From: Clostridia bacterium
GTDB lineage: Bacteria > Bacillota > Clostridia > Acetivibrionales > JAFADI01
Length of the DNA: 43,174 bases
Assembly: GCA_026417615.1 (NCBI GenBank)
Contig: JAOACY010000099.1
Span: forward strand, 1-43,174
Direction of reading: 5' to 3'
Shown here: piece by piece, positions 17,411 through 24,988 of the stretch
Layout: the number at the start of each line of letters is the position of its first letter
Numbering within the stretch: the first letter of the stretch is position 1
Position numbers and translations under genes: made by a program
The notes under the pieces: model-generated
Seen by the model: only the letters and a program-made list of their open reading frames with translations
Told to the model about the DNA's origin: nothing
Databases searched by the model: none

Positions 17411-18190
17411 TTATTGTCTTTTCAGATTCATTCTTATTTTATCTGCAAGCATAGCTATAAATTCCGAATTTGTTGGCTTTTCTTTCCTATTGCTTTTTCT
17501 TCCCCAAGCATTTTCAATTGCAACCCTGATTCCCCTCTCGACCTTCTGGGGTGTCGTGTCGAAAATTGCTGCAACCGATGGGTACAATACTTTTGTAACC
17601 GAATTGAAAACTCTTTCGTTGTTTACAGCAATAATAATCGCTTCCCGTATGTACTGATAACCTGACACATGTGCAGGAATGCCCTCTTGTCTCATGAGGT
17701 TGGTAACCTCAATCTCAAGGTCGAAACCCTGCTGAAAATTCTTCACCGGTCCGGCGCAGGCGGATGTTGTTTTTTTCACGGGCTTTGCATTTATAGTGAT
17801 GTCTTTGAGCCTTTCTTTATATACCTGTCTAACCCTTGAAATTAATATATCTACGTCAAAAGGCTTTACAATATAGTATTCGGAACCTAACGCTACAGCC
17901 TTCTGGATGAATACATCCTGACCGACAGCTGAAAGCATGATAATCTGCGGTTTTTTTTCAAGCTCCAGGTCTTTAAGCTTCTCCAATACGCCAATGCCGT
18001 CAAGGTTTGGCATTATTATATCCAGTATCACAATGTCAGGCAGCAAAGATTGTATTAATTCAATAGCCTCAAGCCCGTCTTTTGCCATCCCTGCCACCTT
18101 CATGTCAGGCTCCTTTTCAAGATATCCCGCCAGAAGATTTGCAAAATTAGAGTTATCGTCAGCTATCAATACAGAAATAGTATCGCTCAT
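17411..18190 (-). CDS. Spo0A-family response regulator with a shortened effector domain
   Basis: 259 residues. The receiver domain (1-120) has the acidic pair D11-D12, phosphoacceptor D57 in VILDIIMP, S87 and K109. The effector domain (about 150-259) has the Spo0A hallmark HVSGYQYIREAIIIAVNNE and ends with KPTNSEFIAMLADKIR. Between VAIENAW and KPTNSEF there are only 8 residues, whereas Bacillus Spo0A has 21 including the LFGYT segment; about 13 residues are missing without loss of frame. Canonical spo0A usually follows spoIVB; here the neighbours are aroK and hup. It may be a paralogue or a lineage variant of Spo0A. The start has a weak ribosome site (GAGAG), and a 0A box lies upstream. Confidence 0.85.
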   Translation of the reverse strand: MSDTISVLIADDNSNFANLLAGYLEKEPDMKVAGMAKDGLEAIELIQSLLPDIVILDIIMPNLDGIGVLEKLKDLELEKKPQIIMLSAVGQDVFIQKAVALGSEYYIVKPFDVDILISRVRQVYKERLKDITINAKPVKKTTSACAGPVKNFQQGFDLEIEVTNLMRQEGIPAHVSGYQYIREAIIIAVNNERVFNSVTKVLYPSVAAIFDTTPQKVERGIRVAIENAWGRKSNRKEKPTNSEFIAMLADKIRMNLKRQ

Positions 18191-18252
18191 ATGGCATCTC
18201 TCACTTATTCATTAATCTTCGTTGATTGTTTGAAGTTTGTGCAGGATAAATA

Positions 18253-18259
18253 TTCGACA
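18253..18259 (-). promoter_or_regulatory. Candidate Spo0A box upstream of the spo0A-like gene
   Basis: TGTCGAA, the consensus 0A box, reads on the minus strand 62 bases before the start codon of the Spo0A-like gene, in an AT-rich region. This suggests self-regulation or cross-regulation. The same 7-mer also occurs by chance inside coding regions of this window. Confidence 0.4.
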
Positions 18260-18295
18260 ACAACTCTTATAATCCTTTAAATTATTTTAAAAATT

Positions 18296-18796
18296 TTATT
18301 TTGATTCTAATTTTATTTTAATATCCTTAACTATCTTCTCTACGCTTTTACCAGAGCCGTTCACTATAATATCCGCATTCTCTTTATAAAGCGGCGTACG
18401 TTCATTGAATAAATCAAGAAGGCTTTGCCCTCCGCTTCTTGCGAACCTTCTGTCAGGTGTCACTCTTTTTTCAATATCCTCATAGTCATATTCCAGATAT
18501 ATTATCACACCATTATTTCTGAGGTGTTCCATGGATGCCTTGCTGTATACTGCACTGCCGCCGGTTGCAATCACATGGTTTTCCACCTGTATTCCAAGAA
18601 CCGCCTCCTCCTGTAGCTTAAGGAACATCTCCAGACCCCGTTCCTTTACCACATCCCTCAATTCCGCACCAACCTTCTGCCTTAATACTTCGTCCGTATC
18701 AATAAAAGCCATTTTTAATTCATCGGCTAACTGCTTTCCTATTGTGCTTTTTCCTGAGCTTGGCATACCAATCAATACTATATTGCTTTTTTTCAT
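18296..18796 (-). CDS. aroK: Shikimate kinase (divergent subfamily)
   Basis: 166 residues. Walker A GMPSSGKST (10-18), DTD at 33-35, ATGGSAVYS around 77-85, and the lid and base region RVTPDRRFARSGGQSLLDLFNERTPLY. Shikimate kinase phosphorylates shikimate with ATP, two steps before chorismate. Two substrate-contact motifs of typical AroK differ: the usual FRxxE is FLKLQEE (Arg replaced by Leu), and the usual GGG is TGGS. It overlaps aroA by four bases (aroA stop, aroK start), which supports the pathway assignment. A different small-molecule kinase is possible but less likely. Confidence 0.78.
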   Translation of the reverse strand: MKKSNIVLIGMPSSGKSTIGKQLADELKMAFIDTDEVLRQKVGAELRDVVKERGLEMFLKLQEEAVLGIQVENHVIATGGSAVYSKASMEHLRNNGVIIYLEYDYEDIEKRVTPDRRFARSGGQSLLDLFNERTPLYKENADIIVNGSGKSVEKIVKDIKIKLESK

Positions 18797-20067
18797 GACT
18801 CCACCATTTCAGCCTTTCCCCCGCAAGAGCATATGAGGCTTACAAACTCCGGGAAGGTAACATTCACAGCCTCGGCACCGTCAATTATTGTTTCCCCATC
18901 AATATTAAGACCTGCAATAGCTAGTGCCATGACAATGCGGTGGTCATAATGCCCCTGAACCCTGCAGCCTCTTAATTTGGATTGCCTTATAACCAGTCCG
19001 TCAGGCAGTTCTTCTATGTCGGCGCCGAGTTTGGAAAGCTCCTCATGCATTACACTTATCCTGTCAGTCTCTTTCAATCTTGCCTGAGGCACATTGACCA
19101 GCTTGGTCTCCCCCTCTGCAAAGCATCCTGCCACAGCCATTGCAGGCAAAGCATCCGGTATTGAATTCATATCAATCTCCATGCCCTTCAGCTTTTCACC
19201 TTTTATTTTAACTGCACCTTCCAGATACTCCACCTTAGCTCCCATATCACCGAGAAGACCTATAATCTGCTTATCGCCCTGCGTGTCAGACATGTCAAGG
19301 TTTTCCAGAGTAAACTCCCTTCCTGAAATTGCTGCGAGAACAGCAAAAAAGGTTGCAGAAGAAAAATCACCCGGAATGCTCATGTTGAAAGGCTTATAAC
19401 TCTGCCCCCCGGATATGTGGATTGTTTTAAGATTATTATTCTCGTACCTTATGCCTTGCTTATCCAGCCACCAGAGAGTCATTTCAGCATATGGAGCCTC
19501 GTACAGCCTTGTAAGGCATATGGTTGTATCCCTTTCAGCCAAAGGCATGCCTATAAGAAGCGATGAAAGGTACTGCGAAGTAATGCCGTCAAGGGGTGTG
19601 CTTCCGCCTTTGACTCTTCCTCTTACAACAATGGGAGGCAGACCATTGCTTCTTGTGGAGAAGACCTCCGCCCCTAGATTGTTTAAAGCGTCTACCAAAG
19701 GGCCGACAGGTCTCCTGCGAATCTGATGGTCTCCTGTAAATACATAGCTGGACGTTCCTAACGCAGAAGCAGTCAAAGCAAAGTTAATTGTCGTGCCTGA
19801 ATTGCCCACATTTATAACATCCTCCGAAACCGACGGATTTCCGTCAAAGCCTTGCACCATAAACCTCCCCGCTTCCTCCCTTATGTCTGCGCCAAGGCTT
19901 CTGCAAACCTGAACTGCAGATATGGCATCGCTGGAAATCAGAGGGTTATGTATTTCCGACTTTCCCCTTGCCAGGCTGGCTATAAAAAGCGCCCTTATTG
20001 TATGCGATTTGGAACCCGGAATTCTAACCCTTCCGGCTGTTTCTGACCTGCTGGTTTTAAGCAACAT
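18793..20067 (-). CDS. aroA: 3-phosphoshikimate 1-carboxyvinyltransferase (EPSP synthase)
   Basis: 424 residues, full length. It joins shikimate-3-phosphate to the enolpyruvyl group of PEP. The motifs are PGSKSHTIRALFIASLA near the start, VGNSGTTINFALTASAL around 87, RRPVGPLVDALNNLGA, and RLKETDRISVMHEELSKLGAD and YDHRIVMALAIAGL near the end. The glyphosate-site region reads GNSGTT where many class I enzymes have GNAGT; class II-like enzymes vary here. GGGGT precedes the ATG. It is followed by aroK with a 4-base overlap. Confidence 0.95.
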   Translation of the reverse strand: MLLKTSRSETAGRVRIPGSKSHTIRALFIASLARGKSEIHNPLISSDAISAVQVCRSLGADIREEAGRFMVQGFDGNPSVSEDVINVGNSGTTINFALTASALGTSSYVFTGDHQIRRRPVGPLVDALNNLGAEVFSTRSNGLPPIVVRGRVKGGSTPLDGITSQYLSSLLIGMPLAERDTTICLTRLYEAPYAEMTLWWLDKQGIRYENNNLKTIHISGGQSYKPFNMSIPGDFSSATFFAVLAAISGREFTLENLDMSDTQGDKQIIGLLGDMGAKVEYLEGAVKIKGEKLKGMEIDMNSIPDALPAMAVAGCFAEGETKLVNVPQARLKETDRISVMHEELSKLGADIEELPDGLVIRQSKLRGCRVQGHYDHRIVMALAIAGLNIDGETIIDGAEAVNVTFPEFVSLICSCGGKAEMVES

Positions 20068-20114
20068 TGAAATCTACCCCTTCTACCGTTCTACTATTCT
20101 ATAATTGTTTATTA

Positions 20115-21266
20115 TTATTTGTCATTTGTCAATTCCTTTTTGGGTGGCGGTCCAAAGAACTGATAGTAATTGCAAAGCAGCCTCCCGTTATAAAGCTTTC
20201 TTTTCTTATCCGCCCTTCTGCCAAAAAGCTTTTCAAATTCAGGGTGGGAGGTGATTATATAGTACGACCATGTGTCAAAGCTTTTGAACACGGTGCCCAT
20301 TTCCCTGTAAAGCCTTTCAACATCCTTATTTTCGCCCAGTCGTTCGCCGTAAGGAGGGTTGCAGATTATAAAGCCATACTTGTATCTGGACTTGATATCC
20401 GACACCGGCATTCTTTGAAGATGCACATATTTATCAACCCCAGCCTCCCTGGCATGGTAACGCGCAAGACTCATTACCTCTTCATCGATATCGGAGCCGT
20501 GAATTCTAAGCTCGACATCTTTCTTCAACAGGTCATGAGCTTCCTTTCTTGCATCCTGCCATAGATTTTTAGATATGTTTGGCCAGCTTTCGGCTGCAAA
20601 CTCTCTTTTCATCCCAGGAGCCATATTGAGGCCTATCATTGCCGCTTCAACGGGTATGGTGCCGGATCCACAGAAGGGATCAATAAGTGCTCTGTCAGGC
20701 TTCCACCAGCTTATAAGCAGCAGGGCGGAGGCCAAGGTCTCCTTTAGAGGAGCACCGCTCACAAGCTTCCTGTACCCCCTCTTGTGAAGCCCGGCACCGC
20801 TTGTGTCAATTGTAAGGGCAACCACATCCTTCAAAAGAGCAACCTCTATCCTGTACCTTGGGCCGGTTTCTTCAAACCAGTCCTTTTTGTATTTCTTCTT
20901 CATTTTTTCTACAACAGCCTTTTTCACTATAGCCTGACAGTCCGGAACACTGAAGAGCTTTGAGTCTATGGATTTGCCTTCCACGGGAAATTCTGCATCG
21001 GCAGGTATCCACTGTTCCCAAGGCAAAGCCTTGGTGCCTTCAAAAAGCTCATCATAAGTAAGAGCTTTGAATTCACCCATTTTTATCAATACGCGGTCTG
21101 CACATCTTAGCCATAGGTTCGTCCTGCAGATGGCGGCTTCGTCACCAAAGAAAGTCACCCGTCCGTTTTCCACCATCTGATCCGCATATCCCAGTTTTTT
21201 TAATTCTTTTCCCACAACAGCTTCAATTCCGAAAGCAGATGTGGCTATAAGTTGTATTTTTGACAT
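20115..21266 (-). CDS. THUMP-domain class I RNA methyltransferase (RlmL-type, YpsC-like)
   Basis: 383 residues from the ATG at 21266, which follows GGAGG at 5 bases. The N-terminal half (about 1-155) is a THUMP domain (ATSAFGIEAVVGKELKKLGY, GAPLKETLASALLLISWW near the junction). The C-terminal half is the methyltransferase with SAM motif DPFCGSGTIPVEAAMIGLNMAPG and the catalytic NPPYGERLG. This is the family of E. coli RlmL N-terminal part (23S rRNA G2445 N2-methylation). The C-terminal RlmK domain is absent, as is usual in Firmicutes. Repeat copy B starts 35 bases upstream of the start codon, so it may affect its expression. Confidence 0.9.
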   Translation of the reverse strand: MSKIQLIATSAFGIEAVVGKELKKLGYADQMVENGRVTFFGDEAAICRTNLWLRCADRVLIKMGEFKALTYDELFEGTKALPWEQWIPADAEFPVEGKSIDSKLFSVPDCQAIVKKAVVEKMKKKYKKDWFEETGPRYRIEVALLKDVVALTIDTSGAGLHKRGYRKLVSGAPLKETLASALLLISWWKPDRALIDPFCGSGTIPVEAAMIGLNMAPGMKREFAAESWPNISKNLWQDARKEAHDLLKKDVELRIHGSDIDEEVMSLARYHAREAGVDKYVHLQRMPVSDIKSRYKYGFIICNPPYGERLGENKDVERLYREMGTVFKSFDTWSYYIITSHPEFEKLFGRRADKKRKLYNGRLLCNYYQFFGPPPKKELTNDK

Positions 21267-21300
21267 TAATCCTCCATAAAACTTCAATTTATATTAAATA

Positions 21301-21481
21301 CGATAAATATTACATGGAAAAAGTTATTGAGCAAAGGCAATTTCACCGACCCAAAAGGAATACGTCCGAGAAAAGTGAATTCATGCTCCAACCCAAAAGA
21401 CATTTCCCTCGAATTCATCTTTTCGATGCTATTGAAATGCCTTTGAACAATCACTTTTCTCCCAATGTAAGCTATTTATCG
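21301..21481. repeat. Structured intergenic repeat, copy B
   Basis: 181 bases between the RNA methyltransferase start and the AraC gene. Outer inverted repeat: CGATAAATA (21301-21309) and TATTTATCG (21473-21481). Middle stem: CAAAGGCAATTTCA (21332-21345) with TGAAATGCCTTTG (21433-21445), one bulge. Inner stem: GAGAAAAGTGAATTC (21368-21382) with GAATTCATCTTTTC (21411-21424). TCACTTTTCTC (21451-21461) is an exact alternative partner of the first 11 bases of that inner arm. CCCAAAAG occurs twice. It is about 90% identical to copy C over the core. Confidence 0.85.
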
Positions 21482-21524
21482 CAACATATATAATAATAAT
21501 TATATCAAACTTATGCCGTTCTAA

Positions 21525-22406
21525 CTATTGTGCATCAATTTTATTGCTTCTATCACTCTCGCACCTGAACTTTGAAGGGCTTATACCCATGACCTTCCTG
21601 AACATCCTTGAAAAAGTGAGCTGATCTTCATATCCCACGGAGCATGCTACGGCTCCTACAGGCAAATCGGTCTGACAAAGCAGTTCGCAAGCCTTCCGCA
21701 TCCTGAACCGGATTAAAAACTCCTGCGGAGACACTTTATACTTTTTTATAAACAGTTCATAAAGATATGTCCTGTCAATGCCCACGTGTTTTACCAGTTC
21801 AGCTATATTCATTCTTCTTGAGTAATTTGTCGCAATAAACCTGATAGCTGTATCCACATATATATCTTGAATATTCCGCCGATTTCCCGCTGAAGGAACC
21901 GGAGCCCCGCCTTCCTGAAGAATAGCAGCCAGTCGGTACAAAAGAGCCTGAAGGCGCAGCTCCCTGCTTCTTTGATTGATACCTCTGATATGTATCATAT
22001 CAAGCAAGCAACCTTTCATATCTTCGTATACTTCCTCTGAAACAGAGTTTTCAATTCCGGGAAATATTGGATTGTCCCTTGTCACTCCTGCGCTTTCCAG
22101 GTGTTCCCGGGCTTTGATGCCATTGAATCCGACCCATGCGTAGTGCCAAGGATTATTCTTGTCAGCTTCATAATAAGTAACAACCTCCGGTACTATCAAA
22201 AATGCCTGTCCTTTCTTCAACCTGTAAGTTTCCCCGTCTACCTCAAAGCGTCCTTCTCCATCGAGTATAAAATGCAGCAGATAATGATCTCTTACCGCAG
22301 GCCCAAAGCCATGGGAAGGCAGACATCGTTCGGTACCGCAGTGATAAATGTGCAAATCCTGTGAAGTTGATATATTATTAACCTCCAGGTTTATCAGTTC
22401 ATGCAT
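21525..22406 (-). CDS. AraC-family transcriptional regulator
   Basis: 293 residues from the ATG at 22406, 8 bases after GGAGG. The N-terminal cupin-type sensor domain (about 10-160) contains HFILDGEGRFEVDGETYRLKKGQAFLIVPEVVTYYEAD. The C-terminal two helix-turn-helix units (about 185-285) contain MNIAELVKHVGIDRTYLYELFIKKYKVSPQEFLIRFRMRKACELL and VAYSVGYEDQLTFSRMFRKVMGISPSKFR-type pattern. The gene diverges from the GH4 alpha-galactosidase across 123 bases. It is probably the sugar-responsive activator of that gene, whose promoter has a good -10 (TATAAT) but no -35, as expected for an activated promoter. The ligand is not known. Confidence 0.9.
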   Translation of the reverse strand: MHELINLEVNNISTSQDLHIYHCGTERCLPSHGFGPAVRDHYLLHFILDGEGRFEVDGETYRLKKGQAFLIVPEVVTYYEADKNNPWHYAWVGFNGIKAREHLESAGVTRDNPIFPGIENSVSEEVYEDMKGCLLDMIHIRGINQRSRELRLQALLYRLAAILQEGGAPVPSAGNRRNIQDIYVDTAIRFIATNYSRRMNIAELVKHVGIDRTYLYELFIKKYKVSPQEFLIRFRMRKACELLCQTDLPVGAVACSVGYEDQLTFSRMFRKVMGISPSKFRCESDRSNKIDAQ

Positions 22407-22529
22407 TACACCATCCTCCAGCCAACATAATACCATATTTGTGCAACATTGTGTTATATGATTTGGGGAAAAATATTATATAATGTAAACATAAAGCACT
22501 GTTAAAATTTAGTTTCAGGAGTGATAAGA

Positions 22530-23825
22530 ATGCCAAAAATTACATTTATGGGTGCCGGGAGCACTATTTTTGCAAAAAATGTTGTGGGTGACTGCATGTT
22601 AACCCCTTCCCTTACAGAATCCGAAATCTATCTGTATGATATTGACCCGGTCAGGTTAAAAGACTCTGAAAACATGCTGAACAATATCAATAAAAATATT
22701 GGCGGCAAGGCAAAGATAATAGCAACAATGGACAGAAAGCTCGCCTTGCGTGGTGCAAAGTATGTTGTCAACGCTATTCAGGTTGGCGGCTATGAGCCCT
22801 GTACCGTAACGGACTTTGAAATACCAAAGAAATACGGCCTTAGGCAGACGATTGCAGACACGCTCGGCATCGGCGGAATTTTCAGGGCGCTGCGTACAAT
22901 TCCGGTAATGTTCGATTTTGCAAGGGATATGGAGGAAGTCTGTCCCGATGCCTTGTTCTTGAATTATACAAACCCCATGGCAATCCTTACAGGAGCAATG
23001 CTTCGCTACACAGGAGTTAAAACCGTAGGATTGTGCCACAGCGTACAGGTATGCGCAAAGACGCTCCTTGATGCCGTAGGAATGGATATGGAAGGAGTGC
23101 AGTGGCATATTGCCGGAATCAATCATATGGCTTGGCTGCTTCAAATCACAAAGGACGGTATAGACCTGTATCCTGAAATCAAGAAGCGTTCTTTAAGCGG
23201 TATGGTGCCCGACTACGATCGTGTGCGCCATGAAATCATGCACCGTTTTGGTTATTATGTAACTGAATCCAGCGAGCACAATGCCGAATACATGCCTTAT
23301 TTCATTAAAAGCCAGTATCCTGAACTGATAGAGAAATTCAACATTCCCTTGGATGAATATCCCCGAAGATGCATAGACCAGATAGAGGGCTGGAAGAAGA
23401 TGCGTGACGAGCTTGTAAACAACAACGAACTCACTCACGAGCGCACTCACGAATATGCTTCTTACATACTTGAAGCAATAGAAACCGACAAACCTTACAA
23501 AATCGGAGGTAATGTGATTAACACCGGCTTGATTCCAAATCTGCCTTCAGAGGCATGTGTGGAAGTTCCATGCCTGGTGGATAAAAGCGGTGTCACGCCC
23601 TGTTATGTGGGCAATCTTCCGCCCCAGTGTGCAGCATTGAACAGAACTAACATAAACGTTCAGCTTTTGACCATCGAAGCTGCCGTAACAGGTAAAAAGG
23701 AGCATATTTATCATGCAGCCATGCTTGATCCCCATACTTCTGCCGAATTGCCCATCGACAAGATAGTGGCGCTTTGCGATGATCTCATTGAAGCTCATGG
23801 CGATTGGCTGCCGAAATATAAGTAA
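22530..23825 (+). CDS. melA: Alpha-galactosidase, glycoside hydrolase family 4
   Basis: 431 residues from the ATG at 22530, 8 bases after AGGAG (a GTG at 22521 overlaps the ribosome site). GH4 enzymes use NAD and a divalent metal and act by redox elimination. Seen here: the dinucleotide loop FMGAGSTIFAKN at the N-terminus, NYTNPMAI at 145-152, and the metal ligands C169 in GLCHSV and H199 in GINHMAW, as in MelA/AglA enzymes. Length and the C-H pattern fit alpha-galactosidases more than phospho-glucosidases, and no PTS genes are nearby. There is no sugar transporter next to it, so the substrate must enter by a system encoded elsewhere. A strong terminator follows. Confidence 0.88.
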   Translation: MPKITFMGAGSTIFAKNVVGDCMLTPSLTESEIYLYDIDPVRLKDSENMLNNINKNIGGKAKIIATMDRKLALRGAKYVVNAIQVGGYEPCTVTDFEIPKKYGLRQTIADTLGIGGIFRALRTIPVMFDFARDMEEVCPDALFLNYTNPMAILTGAMLRYTGVKTVGLCHSVQVCAKTLLDAVGMDMEGVQWHIAGINHMAWLLQITKDGIDLYPEIKKRSLSGMVPDYDRVRHEIMHRFGYYVTESSEHNAEYMPYFIKSQYPELIEKFNIPLDEYPRRCIDQIEGWKKMRDELVNNNELTHERTHEYASYILEAIETDKPYKIGGNVINTGLIPNLPSEACVEVPCLVDKSGVTPCYVGNLPPQCAALNRTNINVQLLTIEAAVTGKKEHIYHAAMLDPHTSAELPIDKIVALCDDLIEAHGDWLPKYK

Positions 23826-23831
23826 TATAAG

Positions 23832-23872
23832 AAAAAGCACATCTGTTGGAATTAAGCAGATGTGCTTTTTTT
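23832..23872. terminator. Bidirectional terminator between melA and rbsK
   Basis: AAAAAGCACATCTG (23832-23845) and CAGATGTGCTTTTT (23857-23870) form a perfect 14-bp stem with an 11-base loop, followed by more T. It lies between convergent genes and has T or A runs on both sides. Confidence 0.88.
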
Positions 23873-23883
23873 AGTTACTTCTT

Positions 23884-24792
23884 CTATGCCCTAAACATCT
23901 CAACATCATGTAAAGTAGGCAGCGAGGTTTGTGCCCCCTTTTTTGTAACAGTCAGTGTTCCTACAATATTTGCAAAATCTATAGCGGTATCTATATCTTC
24001 TCCCCGCGCCAAGGAAACCGCCAGCGCTCCGGAAAAAGAGTCGCCTGCGGCAGTTGTATCAACCACCTTGACCTCAGGCACGGGCTTGTGTATTACTTCA
24101 TTGCCGCTATTGTATACAACACCTTTCCCTCCAAGTGTAACAATCACCGTTTCAATACCCTTGCTGTTCAGATAGGCTACAGCCTTCTTTGCTTCCTCTG
24201 TGGTTTTTGCAGGCAGGCCCGTTATTATCTCGCATTCACTCTCGTTCGGCGTAAAAACATCAACCATTGACAGAAGCTCGTCACTTAGCTTTGCAGCCGG
24301 TGCGGGGTTTAACAAGACCTTGACATTGTGTTTTTTTGCTATCCTGATGGCACTCTCCACAGTATCGAGAGGAATTTCAAGCTGAATTACAACGATAAAG
24401 CTGTCTTTAATAAGGCTTTCCATGCCTTCCATATCTGCAGGCTTCAACTGGCCGTTAGCCCCCGGGTCAACTATAATACAGTTATTACCATCTTTTATTA
24501 CTATAATGGCTACACCTGTGGGGTACCCGTGGAGCGTTCTTACATACTCGGTGTTTACATTGTTCATCTCAAGATTTTCCAGTAGGTTCCTGCCGAAAAT
24601 ATCATTACCTACACAACCAACCATTGTAACATCTCCGCCAAGTCTTGCTGCCGCAACCGCCTGATTCGCTCCCTTTCCGCCCGGAGCCGTCATAAATGCG
24701 CTTCCAAGGATGGTCTCACCCATAGCCGGCACCCTGGGTGTAGTCACCACCAAATCCATATTCAAGCTTCCAATAACAGTTATCTTCGCCAT
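23884..24792 (-). CDS. rbsK: Ribokinase (PfkB family)
   Basis: 302 residues. The first PfkB signature region is TAPGGKGANQAVAAARLGG (about 35-53). The second is DTTAAGDSFSGALAVSLARG (245-264), with catalytic Asp 251 in TAAGD. GSLNMDLVV at the start is the ribokinase pattern for ribose binding. It phosphorylates ribose (or deoxyribose) at O5 with ATP. No rbs transporter genes are next to it. GAGGTG precedes the ATG. It faces the alpha-galactosidase gene across a shared terminator. Confidence 0.92.
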   Translation of the reverse strand: MAKITVIGSLNMDLVVTTPRVPAMGETILGSAFMTAPGGKGANQAVAAARLGGDVTMVGCVGNDIFGRNLLENLEMNNVNTEYVRTLHGYPTGVAIIVIKDGNNCIIVDPGANGQLKPADMEGMESLIKDSFIVVIQLEIPLDTVESAIRIAKKHNVKVLLNPAPAAKLSDELLSMVDVFTPNESECEIITGLPAKTTEEAKKAVAYLNSKGIETVIVTLGGKGVVYNSGNEVIHKPVPEVKVVDTTAAGDSFSGALAVSLARGEDIDTAIDFANIVGTLTVTKKGAQTSLPTLHDVEMFRA

Positions 24793-24907
24793 AGTAACAC
24801 CTCATTTTATTTTAAATTTAAACAAGCTACAGGAATGTCTCATAAAACCATATATAAATTGGGGATACAAATTGAAAAACAAACCTCTGGCGCATCAGCA
24901 ACAAGTA

Positions 24908-24937
24908 TTGTTATAAGTCTATTAAGTATATTATAAT
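24908..24937 (+). promoter_or_regulatory. Candidate promoter of the 24989 gene
   Basis: TTGTTA (24908-24913), an 18-base spacer and TATAAT (24932-24937), about 51 bases before the start codon of the downstream gene, in the AT-rich intergenic region shared with rbsK. Confidence 0.4.
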
Positions 24938-24988
24938 ATATTTAAAAAAAGTCAAGCAAAAAAGGTTTATAAAAAGGGTAAATCTCAA

